Source: Prevotella melaninogenica
Lineage (GTDB): Bacteria; Bacteroidota; Bacteroidia; Bacteroidales; Bacteroidaceae
Reading direction: 5' to 3'
Assembly: GCF_003609775.1 (NCBI RefSeq)
Contig: NZ_AP018050.1
Span: forward strand, 806,001-870,000
DNA: 64,000 bases
This document shows positions 27,122 through 36,002 of the stretch, in pieces. The position numbers and the translations under genes were made by a program. Below the pieces are notes generated by a model. That model did not search any database, was not told the origin of the DNA, and saw only the letters and a list, made by a program, of their open reading frames with translations. Position 1 is the stretch's first letter; each line of letters opens with the position of its first letter.

Positions 27122-27520
27122 TTATGTGCGAGGCCAACGGTTGTCGAGCTCTGCATTACCCACTGTGATATTCTCAGCAGAGAAAGTCATAGCGATGGTC
27201 ATAGGAGCCTCGTTGTTAACGTCGAGTGTCTCCTTGTAGTGAACGATGTATGCATTCTTGAAAGAAATCTCCTTCATCTTAGCATCCTCTTCGCTCTTCT
27301 TGTAGATAATCTTACCCTCGACAGGCTTGAACTGGCTGTTAAGCATAGCCTCGATGGTAGAAGTGTCATCAGTAGACTCGATAGTTACGCTGATGCGACC
27401 GCCAGAGATGCTTGATGCAGGCTGACCCTTCTTGTCAGTTGTACGGCTGAACTCGTAGTTAGAAAAGAGTACATCATACTCCTTACCACCTAATTCCAAA
27501 GTTGCTCTAAATGAACTCAT
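27122..27520 (-). CDS. hcp: Hcp (TssD), T6SS tube protein of the Bacteroidota type
   Basis: A 132-residue protein starting MSSFRATLELGGKEYDVLFS, with GGRISVTIESTDD and a long beta-rich body, matching the Bacteroidota T6SS tube protein TssD. Hexamers stack to form the inner tube that is fired together with VgrG. Codon use is cleaner than in the effector genes downstream. It has a well-formed promoter at 27702 and a leader of about 175 nt, and a hairpin separates it from vgrG. Confidence 0.88.
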   Translation of the reverse strand: MSSFRATLELGGKEYDVLFSNYEFSRTTDKKGQPASSISGGRISVTIESTDDTSTIEAMLNSQFKPVEGKIIYKKSEEDAKMKEISFKNAYIVHYKETLDVNNEAPMTIAMTFSAENITVGNAELDNRWPRT

Positions 27521-27701
27521 AATTGAAAAGTTTTAAGTTGTTAGAAAAAAAATGATAACTGAGGCACCCTTATCATCTCCTTAACCAGAAAACAAAAAAG
27601 AGAAAACCTCAACAACTTCTTGAAGTCCCCTCTGTACGGCTGTTAAACAGTCTTGCTCTTGGAAAGAAGAGGAAGATTTGCAATCTGTTGTTTTACTGTG
27701 T

Positions 27702-27733
27702 CAAAAGTAAAAATATAATTCTATAAAAGCAAA
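27702..27733 (-). promoter_or_regulatory. Promoter of hcp / T6SS island
   Basis: Minus strand: TTTG (27730-27733), 20 nt spacer, TACTTTTG (27702-27709), a full match to the Bacteroidota promoter pattern. The stretch 27521-27701 would be leader RNA; no other gene is seen there. Confidence 0.7.
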
Positions 27734-27830
27734 TTAAAGATGTAAAATAACATAAGTTTAACATTTAAAAGCTAAATCACATAACTCATGTGTTATTTAA
27801 AGTTTATGACTTCTCCAGTTTTCAAGTTTA

Positions 27831-28076
27831 TCATTCTTTAGTTTCGCTATTAGACTGACAAGACATTATACTCGATGGCAAATTCGTTATTTTAAATTTG
27901 TTGTCTTCGATAATTTTTACGATACCCTTTTCTTCAAGAACCAATAAATAATCTTTTAAGAGACTCTGAACATTTCTATCGTTTGTAAAGTCTTCTACAG
28001 ACCAAATGCTACCCAAATTTCTATAGAAAAACTCCAGTTTGTGTAGAAACTCCTTTTTGATTTTATTTTTTTTCAT
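27831..28076 (-). CDS. Hypothetical small protein of 81 aa
   Basis: A basic, helical 81-residue protein with no signal peptide or membrane segment. The centre (LLKDYLLVLEEKGIVKIIEDNKFKI) has the rhythm of a winged-helix or small helical-beta domain, but no family is recognised. It starts 5 nt after the stop codon of a decayed coding region (28082-28344). The same effector-then-small-gene spacing occurs in the T6SS modules next door, so an orphan immunity protein is possible. Confidence 0.5.
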   Translation of the reverse strand: MKKNKIKKEFLHKLEFFYRNLGSIWSVEDFTNDRNVQSLLKDYLLVLEEKGIVKIIEDNKFKITNLPSSIMSCQSNSETKE

Positions 28077-28081
28077 AAATA

Positions 28082-28344
28082 TCAGTGACTAAATTGAATT
28101 ATTTTTCCAGTTCCCAAATGAATGAGTCGGTTGACTTTTATTTGGCTATTGGTTATAAATTGTGAACCTCCTCCTTCCAATTTTAAACCTTTTATTTCTG
28201 GAGAACTTTTACATAAGACTTCTTTATATTCTGTAGCTATGTATTTACCATTAACCAGAAAATCTTACCTTCGTATTTATCAAAACCGAATGTTCTTTTT
28301 AGCAAAGCTGAATTTTCTTTCAGGGCAAAGATAATTATTTTTAT
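28082..28344 (-). pseudogene. Frameshifted coding remnant, possible effector C-terminus
   Basis: The minus strand reads as protein in two frames that join at about 28263-28267. The first half gives LLKRTFGFDKYEGKIFW, then a shift continues LVNGKYIATEYKEVLC and ends GGGSQFITNSQIKVNRLI...IIQFSH-stop at 28082. No start codon exists upstream of the first half: a TAA closes the frame at 28345. It resembles the tail of a larger effector or toxin gene whose front has been lost. It lies 5 nt from the 81-aa gene. The family was not recognised. Confidence 0.5.
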
Positions 28345-28457
28345 TTATATAGCCCGATAATAGTAGCAAAACTGTAATAAGTCCCTATTGTTTCTATGTG
28401 TTATTCTTGTTTAGTGTTTAGGTTCTGTAAAGAAAATTCGTTAGTTGAAAATTCGTT

Positions 28458-28567
28458 GATGCTCTTTTGGCTTCGAAAAGACGCCCTTTTGGCTTGCAAA
28501 AGATGCCCTTTAAGCCCCTTACTAACGCCCTTTTGAAGGCTAATTAAGCACCTTTTGAAAAGCAATT
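28458..28567 (+). repeat. Intergenic 5 x 22-nt repeat element, copy B
   Basis: A nearly ideal copy. Five 22-nt units start GATGCTCTTTT, GACGCCCTTTT, GATGCCCTTT, AACGCCCTTTT and AAGCACCTTTT. The downstream flank has TAATTCGCTGAT, comparable to the flanks of copies A, D and E. Confidence 0.85.
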
Positions 28568-28723
28568 CAGTAATTCGCTGATATCAAATAACTTAGAAAG
28601 GCGTAAAAATCGTAGGTTTTCTGGCTCTTTACCTGACTTTTATTTTCTTACTTTGTAATTATATTTCTAAAAGGCAAACATTAAGTTTTGAAGTGTAACC
28701 TCAAAGAGTAAGGTTAAAAAATA

Positions 28724-28801
28724 TCACACAGAGGAATGGAGTATATGTTGGGATGTATCTCTATAGTAGAGAATCTCCATTAACTCCGTGACTCTGTGTG
28801 A
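28724..28801. repeat. Nested palindromic element downstream of fbp
   Basis: Outer stem TCACACAGAG / CTCTGTGTGA (10 bp), middle stem AATGGAG / CTCCATT, inner stem TCTCTA / TAGAGA. The right half (CTCCGTGACTCTGTGTG) resembles palindromic sequences I have seen dispersed in Bacteroidota. The surrounding 28345-28927 holds repeat copy B and no gene. Confidence 0.55.
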
Positions 28802-28927
28802 AACTTAAATTAATTCATAATCTATAAATCACAATGTACAATATGATTACCGATAACGGAAAGTTCAAAGCTATAAACTCTAATCATAAAGTTCAAAGTT
28901 CAAACCTCAATGTTCAAAGAACATTGT

Positions 28928-30940
28928 TTATGCCTTTGGTGGAGTCTTACGCTCATGCTCGGTGAGGAAGCCACAGCGGTAAGCATAGAGAAGCTCTTTT
29001 AGGGCTTCAATCTGCAGACGGAGTTCAGTACCCTTGTCGGTGTCTTCCACACGTAGGCGCTGTTGATTCATCTCAACAATCTGAATGGTTGAAACAATGT
29101 CTGTTCCTCGTTCGATGGCATCTTCTGTTGATGTGAAAGGCTCGTGCTGTACGAGCTGGAAGCCACGTGAGTGGTAGACGAGAGTGTAACCAGCAATACC
29201 CGTTTCCTTGTGGTAAGCTTGTGAGAAACCACCATCAATCACCATCAGTTTGCCATTTGCCTTGATAGGATTCTCACCCTTGACGACGTGGACGGGAACG
29301 TGACCGTTGATGATGTGGCGGTTAGGCTGTGGCACATCAAACTCATCTAAAATCATATCTGCAATATCTTCGTTGTCGCGCATCCCAAAGTAGTAGCCTT
29401 TCTCCTCATGATGTGTCTCCTTCTCTGCAATGAAGTAGCGTTCGAAGGTTGCCATCTTTGACTTGTCAAAGAGCGGACTATCAGGTCCACACCAAAGGAA
29501 GAGGAAGAAGTCGATAGCATCTTGACGCTCTTCTTCTGTCTGCAGTTCGTTATTTGTCTGGAAGGCAGAACGAATCTTCATACCAGTCTGATAAAGCAAC
29601 TCCTTACCCTTCAATTTCACACCCGGAGCTATCTCAACCTCTTTCAGTTTGCCCTCTTTCGTGAGTGGGATAGAGGCATGATAAAGGAGATTATGGTTGA
29701 AGACGTTATACATACAGCCGTGACGAAGCAGAGAACGGATATGACTGCGCAACTTCTCGCTACCAGTAAACGACTGATGTAGACGATCAATGAGTGCCTG
29801 TTCTGCTTCTGTAAGCTTCTCAGGATTCTTTGGGTCAATGGTTGGGAAGTTGCATGAGCGCATCTTGTATTCCTTGCCATCGATAAGAATCGTACCCTTC
29901 TTATAGTCAATTGCTTTGAGAAGACGACGGTCGTCCATCTTCCAAAGCGGATGACGACTGATCATCTGTGATTCAATCTTAAACTGAAGAATACTGATAG
30001 CCTTGTGCATCTGTGCTGTCAGCGTCTTGCTACGTTCGTCGAGTGGATTGTCTTTCGATATCTTTGGCATGAACTCCTCGCATGGATCATCACCATATAC
30101 GTCCATTGCAAAGGTAGCCAACTGAATAAGGTTGATACCATATCCATCCTCAATGGTAGCCATGTTTGCATAACGCAGGGCAATACGGATAACATTACAG
30201 ATACACGCATCGTTACCAGCACAAGCGCCCATCCATAGGATATCGTGGTTTCCCCATGTGACATCCCAGTTGTGATAATTCTTTAAGGTGTCCATAACGA
30301 TGTGAGCACCTGGTCCACGGTCGTACACGTCACCTAAAATATGCAGCTGGTCGATGACTAATCTCTGGATTACCTCACAGATTGCAATGATGAAGTCGTC
30401 AGCTCGTCCAGTTGAGATAATCGTCTTGATGATAGCACTCACATAGTCGGTCTTATCCTTATCGTCTGCATGTTCGTGTAGCAACTCCTGAATAATATAG
30501 GAGAAATCAGCAGGTAAAGACTTCCGAACCTTTGAGCGTGTGTATTTGCTGGACACATCACGGCATACCTCTATCAAGCGGTGTATGGTGATATGATACC
30601 AGTCTTTTATATCCTTTTCCTCTTTCTTAACGAGCTCCAACTTCTGTTCTGGATAATAGATCAGTGTGCAAAGCTCTTGCTTTTCAATGTTTCTAAGCCT
30701 TTCACCAAAGAGCTCGTTTACCTTTCTTTTTATGTTACCAGAGGCATTTTTAAGCACGTGTTGGAATGCTTGATACTCACCATGAATGTCGGCAAGGAAG
30801 TGTTCTGTACCCTTAGGGAGGTGTGCAATAGCCTCAAGGTTGATAATCTCAGTTGTAGCGTCTGCAATATTTGGGAACGACTTTGCTAATAGTCGTAAAT
30901 AACGTTCATCCTTTTTTAAATCGTATTTCTTATGTGTCAT
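28928..30940 (-). CDS. fbp: Fructose-1,6-bisphosphatase class III
   Basis: A 670-residue enzyme of the FBPase_2 (class III) family, which removes the 1-phosphate of fructose 1,6-bisphosphate in gluconeogenesis and uses a calcineurin-like metal site. The phosphoesterase motifs are visible: FLADIHGEYQAF (about 44-55), HILGDVYDRGPGAHIV (about 195-210), WGNHDILWMGA (about 227-237) and INGHVPVHVVKGENP. Length fits the family. It starts 3 nt after the end of the upstream glycosyltransferase gene, so the two are probably co-transcribed. Confidence 0.95.
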   Translation of the reverse strand: MTHKKYDLKKDERYLRLLAKSFPNIADATTEIINLEAIAHLPKGTEHFLADIHGEYQAFQHVLKNASGNIKRKVNELFGERLRNIEKQELCTLIYYPEQKLELVKKEEKDIKDWYHITIHRLIEVCRDVSSKYTRSKVRKSLPADFSYIIQELLHEHADDKDKTDYVSAIIKTIISTGRADDFIIAICEVIQRLVIDQLHILGDVYDRGPGAHIVMDTLKNYHNWDVTWGNHDILWMGACAGNDACICNVIRIALRYANMATIEDGYGINLIQLATFAMDVYGDDPCEEFMPKISKDNPLDERSKTLTAQMHKAISILQFKIESQMISRHPLWKMDDRRLLKAIDYKKGTILIDGKEYKMRSCNFPTIDPKNPEKLTEAEQALIDRLHQSFTGSEKLRSHIRSLLRHGCMYNVFNHNLLYHASIPLTKEGKLKEVEIAPGVKLKGKELLYQTGMKIRSAFQTNNELQTEEERQDAIDFFLFLWCGPDSPLFDKSKMATFERYFIAEKETHHEEKGYYFGMRDNEDIADMILDEFDVPQPNRHIINGHVPVHVVKGENPIKANGKLMVIDGGFSQAYHKETGIAGYTLVYHSRGFQLVQHEPFTSTEDAIERGTDIVSTIQIVEMNQQRLRVEDTDKGTELRLQIEALKELLYAYRCGFLTEHERKTPPKA

Positions 30941-30943
30941 GCG

Positions 30944-32101
30944 TTAATGTCTTTGTACGAAATTATTTCTTTTGATGCCCTTTGTTTTCCTATCATCACG
31001 TGGAGGGATAGGCATGAATCCCTCTTTCAGTAGCACCTTCTCAGCAAGGAGCTGTATGATACGACGTGAATAACGGTAGAGGCGGAGGTGGCGGAGCGCG
31101 TCTGCAAGTCGGTCTTCGTCGTAATCATTATACTTTATAACTGTGTATAAATCAGCCAACAGACGTAGGGAAAGTTTTTTCTTTCGTTCTATCTGTCGAG
31201 TGTTGGCAATGATGGTTGCTATCTTTTTGATGATAGCATCTTCCTTATTGGAGTAATCACTGAGTCGCTGGCGCGTCATAGGCTGGTTGCCTATCACCTT
31301 ATCTGTGTCAACCGATGTCGTTTCTTTGGGCAACAACAATGGGAACCGCTCTATGGCAGCGGTATCGATAGTGGGCGCATTGAGTTGTAAACGGCTGATA
31401 CTGTTGTCTACAATCTCTCTTATTCCTTCGTCATCAGCATAGAGGAAGATTCTTCGCCATTGTTCTGGATTCAGACTTCGCAGGTTAAGAAGCTGATCAC
31501 TGGGCAAGAGGTTGTGGGTTGTCTCTTGTGCTAAACCAACGTGTAACAGACTTGGAACTGCATCTTTCTCCATTGCTGTCATGGCGAATTGATAGCGTGT
31601 GTCAAGTACTTTACGATAGAAAGAAATCGTTTGCTGCGCCATTTCGTCATCATTCAACGAACTGTTTAAAACGCTATCTTGCACAATGTCAATGCGCTTC
31701 GTCCATCCTAACTGCAGAATTTCCTTTCTTTCCTGCTCGTTAGTGACAAGGAGAGCATCCATACCTCGCACCATCTTTGCCTGATAGAGTAGGGTCTTCA
31801 CCTTCTTAGTAGACTTCTGCTCTGTCGTTCTTGCTCTCTCATCAAGTGCCCAATGTGGTGAGAACACTACAGCACAATGCTTCTTTGCAGCCCAACTGGC
31901 GTATGTGGCAGCTTTGCGTTCCCAACAGGTATGAATATGAACGATGTCAGGTTGAAAGTCAGCAAGGAGTTTCTTGAAGTCCCCTTGTTGCGTAATCGTC
32001 TTGACATCAGCATATTCTTTCTGCGCTGTGGTGAGTCGTAGAAAGTAATCAGAAAGCAGATTGCCTGCCTTTATGCAGTCTATGTAATGGATAATGCGCA
32101 T
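30944..32101 (-). CDS. Glycosyltransferase, GT4-like
   Basis: This 385-residue protein starts MRIIHYIDCIKAGNLLSDYF and has a GT-B style N-terminal half: a Rossmann-like start, then FQPDIVHIHTCWERKA (about 69-84), FSPHWALDE and LLVTNEQERKEILQLGW. The second half is unusual, with helical Arg/Leu-rich sequence and without the classical EGFGLP-type donor-binding motif, so activity is uncertain. It follows a GT2-type gene with no gap (32102) and precedes fbp by 3 nt. The pair probably adds sugars to an envelope glycan; the substrate is unknown. Confidence 0.7.
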   Translation of the reverse strand: MRIIHYIDCIKAGNLLSDYFLRLTTAQKEYADVKTITQQGDFKKLLADFQPDIVHIHTCWERKAATYASWAAKKHCAVVFSPHWALDERARTTEQKSTKKVKTLLYQAKMVRGMDALLVTNEQERKEILQLGWTKRIDIVQDSVLNSSLNDDEMAQQTISFYRKVLDTRYQFAMTAMEKDAVPSLLHVGLAQETTHNLLPSDQLLNLRSLNPEQWRRIFLYADDEGIREIVDNSISRLQLNAPTIDTAAIERFPLLLPKETTSVDTDKVIGNQPMTRQRLSDYSNKEDAIIKKIATIIANTRQIERKKKLSLRLLADLYTVIKYNDYDEDRLADALRHLRLYRYSRRIIQLLAEKVLLKEGFMPIPPRDDRKTKGIKRNNFVQRH

Positions 32102-33340
32102 TTATAGTTTGTGAGATATGAAGTCATACTTATCTGCACGATGGTATTTTAGCTTATAACCAAGGTGCTTCCATGCGATAGCAATCTCGTATGGGATAAT
32201 CTTCCATGCTGGAATATCAATATCAAAACGGCTCAGCGCTTTCTTACCAATGACTAAGCGCAGAATGATAGATATGATAAGCGATAGTCCTGCAGCGATA
32301 GAAATCGTCCACATACCCAATAGGAGAGAGCCTACAAGTGCAATGCATTGCACGAAGTAGTTACCATGTAGTGCCGTTTGGTCGAGATATGGGAGGAAAC
32401 GATGCTGTGGAGTTCGTTCCAAGTGTTGGCGATTCTCCATATAGAAAAGGTGTGTGCCGAGCCAAACCTTCTCTGTTGGTACTTCTTCAATGAGTGTTCC
32501 TTCAATCGAGTTCTCAAACGCAAGGTTGTTTCCCTTCGCATATTTGTTTACTGTGAAGTCATATTCTCCACGTATATACTTGAGGTTTCCGCGGAATCCT
32601 TCCTCACGTAAGAAGCGGCTTTTACGGAAGGCTAAGGCGTTGAACGGACATGCGTAGGCCTTATTATGCTGATATTCACGCATGAAATAGCGTGCCAAGT
32701 AATGTCGTTCAAAGTGTCGATAAGCAGGTGTTTCTTCCTCATAACGAGTGTAGCCCACCACAAGGTCTTTGCCTTCCTTACAGTTTCGGGCAATGGCTTG
32801 CAGCCAGTTATCACCCGTTGGATAGCAACATACGTCTGTCATGATGACCCAATCATACTTTGCTGCCTTCACTCCTAAGGTTATAGCAAGCTTCTTCTTG
32901 CTCATATAGCGTGATGATTCAGGGATGAAGGTAGTGTATAGATGAGTGTTAGAAGCAAAGAGTTTCAGTACATCACTTGTCTCATGATCATTCTGAGGAG
33001 CCACAACAATCACCTGAAAGTCTGCTGGATAGTTCTGATTCAAATAGAGTGGGAGGTTCTTTGCGAGTTCCTGCGCATTGTCATGAGGCGTAAGGATAAT
33101 CGAGATAGGAGGTAGATTAGGGCGTTGTTCGTCAGTGACAACAGGTTCTGCTATCGCTTTGTTATCCTCCTCTACACCCTCTTCTTCCTTACTTGTTTCT
33201 TCACTTTCGGTAGTAGGCGTAGGTACACCATACTCTGCAATCCTCACTTTTCGGAAGAAAGGATTGAGCAATGAGGTCAGCAATGCTACTAAAAGCAACA
33301 CTACTGAGATGATGATGGTCGTATTATCAAAAGTGAACAT
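32102..33340 (-). CDS. Membrane-bound glycosyltransferase family 2
   Basis: A 412-residue protein with an N-terminal helix (about 7-24), an acidic linker (EETSKEEEGVEEDNKA), a GT2 catalytic domain (PPISIILTPHDNAQELAKNL near 77; DWVIMTDVCCYP for the metal-binding DxD-like site; later RGEYDF) and two C-terminal helices (about 340-375). Cytoplasmic transfer of a sugar from a nucleotide donor at the inner membrane is expected. It abuts the GT4-like gene and follows lysA by 19 nt. Confidence 0.8.
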   Translation of the reverse strand: MFTFDNTTIIISVVLLLVALLTSLLNPFFRKVRIAEYGVPTPTTESEETSKEEEGVEEDNKAIAEPVVTDEQRPNLPPISIILTPHDNAQELAKNLPLYLNQNYPADFQVIVVAPQNDHETSDVLKLFASNTHLYTTFIPESSRYMSKKKLAITLGVKAAKYDWVIMTDVCCYPTGDNWLQAIARNCKEGKDLVVGYTRYEEETPAYRHFERHYLARYFMREYQHNKAYACPFNALAFRKSRFLREEGFRGNLKYIRGEYDFTVNKYAKGNNLAFENSIEGTLIEEVPTEKVWLGTHLFYMENRQHLERTPQHRFLPYLDQTALHGNYFVQCIALVGSLLLGMWTISIAAGLSLIISIILRLVIGKKALSRFDIDIPAWKIIPYEIAIAWKHLGYKLKYHRADKYDFISHKL

Positions 33341-33359
33341 TTATTCGTTTCCTTATTGA

Positions 33360-34517
33360 TTAAAGTTCGTCTGAGGTATAACCTACAGGCAGTTTCCTGC
33401 AATTATATTGCGAAGCCATGATTTCTCCGTATGCTCCAGCAGAGCGCATCGCAATTAAGTCACCTCGATGAACGGTGTTAAGTTCGATTTCTTTTGCAAA
33501 AACATCACTCGATTCGCAAATCGGTCCTACCACATCATAAGCGTGTAAAGGACCCTCACTCGATAGATTCTCTATCTTATGGCTTGCCTGATAGAGGGCA
33601 GGACGCAGCAAGTCGGTCATTCCTGCATCAACAATAGCAAACTGTTTTGCTGTTCCTTGCTTCACATAAAGGGTGCGAGTGATGAGACTTCCCATCTGTC
33701 CAACTACTGCACGACCTAACTCAAAGTGGAGCTTCTGTCCTTCTCTTAGATTCAGATAGCGTGCAAAAGTATAGAAATAAGACTTGAAGTCAGGGATAGG
33801 GTGTTTGTCAGGATTGCTGTAATCGATGCCCAATCCACCGCCAACATTGATATTCTTAATCTTTATATTCTCCTGCTCCAAGCCGTCTTGTATCTCGTTG
33901 ATACGGCTGCAGAGATGACGAAAATCAGTCATTTCGAGTAGCTGTGAACCAATATGGAAGTGCAAACCGATAAAGTGGATGTTCTCCATCTTACTTGCTG
34001 TCAAGATGGTCGGCAGCATGTCTTGCATGGCAATACCAAACTTATTCTCAGCCAATCCAGTGGTAATCTTGGCATGTGTATGTGCACTCACATCAGGATT
34101 GATACGGAAACATACGTTTGCTACCTTACCCTTTTTCGCTGCCAACTCGTTGATAATCTCCAACTCCGCAACACTCTCTACGTTAAAGCAGAAGATGTCA
34201 TGGTCTAATCCGAGGTTGATTTCCCAGTCTGCTTTACCCACACCAGCATAGACAATCTTGTCTGCAGGGAAGCCACAGTCTAAACTGCGCTGTATCTCTC
34301 CACCACTCACACAGTCGGCTCCCATACCAGTCTGCTGTATAACATTCAGCACCTTAGTGTTCGCATTGGCTTTAACAGCATAGTGGACGATGAAGTTTTC
34401 ATACTTCTTCAATTCATTATTAATCGCCTGTAAGGTATCTCTCAAGAGATCACAGTCATAATAATAAAAAGGAGTTTCAATCTTCTCAAACTTATCTATA
34501 GGGAATTTTTGCATCAT
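33360..34517 (-). CDS. lysA: Diaminopimelate decarboxylase
   Basis: A 385-residue PLP enzyme catalysing the last step of lysine synthesis (meso-diaminopimelate to lysine and CO2). The PLP lysine lies in HYAVKANANTKVL (about 46-58). The glycine-rich phosphate site GGGLGID and the interface motif CESSDVFAKE (about 332) are both present. Slightly shorter than many LysA proteins. lysC, an early enzyme of the same pathway, lies upstream on the same strand across a 122-nt gap filled by an inverted repeat. Confidence 0.95.
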   Translation of the reverse strand: MMQKFPIDKFEKIETPFYYYDCDLLRDTLQAINNELKKYENFIVHYAVKANANTKVLNVIQQTGMGADCVSGGEIQRSLDCGFPADKIVYAGVGKADWEINLGLDHDIFCFNVESVAELEIINELAAKKGKVANVCFRINPDVSAHTHAKITTGLAENKFGIAMQDMLPTILTASKMENIHFIGLHFHIGSQLLEMTDFRHLCSRINEIQDGLEQENIKIKNINVGGGLGIDYSNPDKHPIPDFKSYFYTFARYLNLREGQKLHFELGRAVVGQMGSLITRTLYVKQGTAKQFAIVDAGMTDLLRPALYQASHKIENLSSEGPLHAYDVVGPICESSDVFAKEIELNTVHRGDLIAMRSAGAYGEIMASQYNCRKLPVGYTSDEL

Positions 34518-34550
34518 GTGTGTTGTGTCGTGGAGTTTGTTTATCTGAGT

Positions 34551-34626
34551 TGTAGAGGGACATACGCCCTCGTATGTCCAGTTGTCTGCTTCCAGTGATG
34601 AACAGTCGAGGGCGTTCGTCCCTACA
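34551..34626. repeat. Imperfect inverted repeat filling the lysC-lysA gap
   Basis: AGGGACATACGCCCTCG (34556-34572) pairs with CGAGGGCGTTCGTCCCT (34607-34623) with only two mismatches. It could fold in the lysC-lysA transcript or be a dispersed palindromic element. Confidence 0.6.
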
Positions 34627-34639
34627 ATAAATATTTCTT

Positions 34640-35965
34640 TTAGTTAAAGAGCACGTTTGACAGTGACTGCAAAGCACGCTGCTTGTCAGCCTCACGAATC
34701 AAGAAAGAGATGTTGTAGTTGCTTCCACCGTAACTAATCATACGTACAGGGATATCCTTCATTGCATCGGTTGCCAATGTTTCAAAACCAACGTTGCTCC
34801 AATCAAGGTCGCCAACAACGCAGACAATACACATCTCTGTGTCAACGGTAACGGTGCCATACTTCTTCAATTCATCAACAATCTCAGACAAATGGCTATT
34901 GTTTTCGATGGTCATTGACACACCCACCTCACTGGTAGTAATCATGTCAATAGAAGTCTGATAGCTCTCGAAAATTTCAAATACCTTACGCAGGAAGCCC
35001 GAAGCACCAAGCATACGACTCGACTTAATCTTGATAGCTGTAATCTTATCTTTGGCTGCAACCGCCTTAATCTTTCTTCTCACCAATGTGTTGTTGATGA
35101 TTGTACCCTCAGCATCTGGATCCATCGTGTTCTTCAAACGAACAGGAATACCCGCATACTTAGCAGGTTGAACGCAAGTAGGGTGGAGAATCTTTGCACC
35201 GAAGTAAGCCAACTCTGATGCCTCTTCAAAGTTCAGCTGGCGTACAGCCTCGGTCTTCTCAACGACACGTGGGTCATTGTTGTGCATTCCGTCAATATCA
35301 GTCCATATCTGAATCTCCTCTGCGTTGATAGCAGCACCCACAAGTGAAGCCGTATAGTCAGAACCACCACGCTGCAAGTTGTCCACCTCACCGTAAGCGT
35401 TACGGCAGATGAAGCCCTGTGTGATATAAATCTGATAGCCCTGATTTTCTTCCATGATAGCTGTCAGATGCTCTTTGATATACTGTCCGTCTGGCTCTGC
35501 ATTCTTGTCGGTGCGCATGAAGTCGAGTGCAGAAAGTAATGTTGCTTTGATGCCCTGCTCCTGAAGATAGTTCACAACCATGTTGGTTGAGAGGATTTCA
35601 CCCTGTGCAACGATGCTCTTTTCCTCAAATGAAGTGAACAAATCCTTTGTGAAGGTACGTAGATAGTTGAACTCCTCACTCAGGAACTGGCGTGTCTTCT
35701 GTTTGTATTCCTCAGTAGAATAAAGCTCTTCAACGTGGCCGAGATATTTCTGTTCGAGGTTGTTGATAAGTTCGTTTGCTCCCTCTGGATTCTTACGATA
35801 GAGGTAGTCTGATATCTCTATCAGTGTGTTTGTTGTTCCACTCATTGCGGAGAGCACGATAAATGTTGGTTCTCCTGACTTTGTTATCAAGGAAGCAACA
35901 CCCTTCATGCGTTCTGGTGAACCAACGGATGTACCTCCGAATTTCATTACTTTCATCATCTTCAA
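34640..35965 (-). CDS. lysC: Aspartate kinase (monofunctional)
   Basis: This 441-residue protein opens MKVMKFGGTSVGSPERMKG, the aspartokinase signature, with GSDYTASLVGAAINAEEIQI and WTDIDGMHNNDP. The last 140 residues form paired ACT domains (IKIKSSRMLGASGFLRKVFE... and CIVCVVGDL) that usually bind lysine as feedback inhibitor. It phosphorylates aspartate to start lysine, threonine and methionine synthesis. No homoserine dehydrogenase is fused. The frame also has an ATG two codons before the chosen MKVMKF region (MKMMKV); either start is possible. Confidence 0.95.
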   Translation of the reverse strand: MKMMKVMKFGGTSVGSPERMKGVASLITKSGEPTFIVLSAMSGTTNTLIEISDYLYRKNPEGANELINNLEQKYLGHVEELYSTEEYKQKTRQFLSEEFNYLRTFTKDLFTSFEEKSIVAQGEILSTNMVVNYLQEQGIKATLLSALDFMRTDKNAEPDGQYIKEHLTAIMEENQGYQIYITQGFICRNAYGEVDNLQRGGSDYTASLVGAAINAEEIQIWTDIDGMHNNDPRVVEKTEAVRQLNFEEASELAYFGAKILHPTCVQPAKYAGIPVRLKNTMDPDAEGTIINNTLVRRKIKAVAAKDKITAIKIKSSRMLGASGFLRKVFEIFESYQTSIDMITTSEVGVSMTIENNSHLSEIVDELKKYGTVTVDTEMCIVCVVGDLDWSNVGFETLATDAMKDIPVRMISYGGSNYNISFLIREADKQRALQSLSNVLFN

Positions 35966-36002
35966 TCTTTCTAAATGTGGATATATGCTGGGTTCTATGC
36001 AC

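Noticed and set aside
28122..28334. 70-codon plus-strand frame
   Set aside because: The opposite strand encodes a more protein-like, frameshifted remnant ending next to the 81-codon gene.
34551..34626. Lysine riboswitch between lysC and lysA
   Set aside because: The region is only a single two-arm repeat, is too short, and lies between the genes rather than before lysC.
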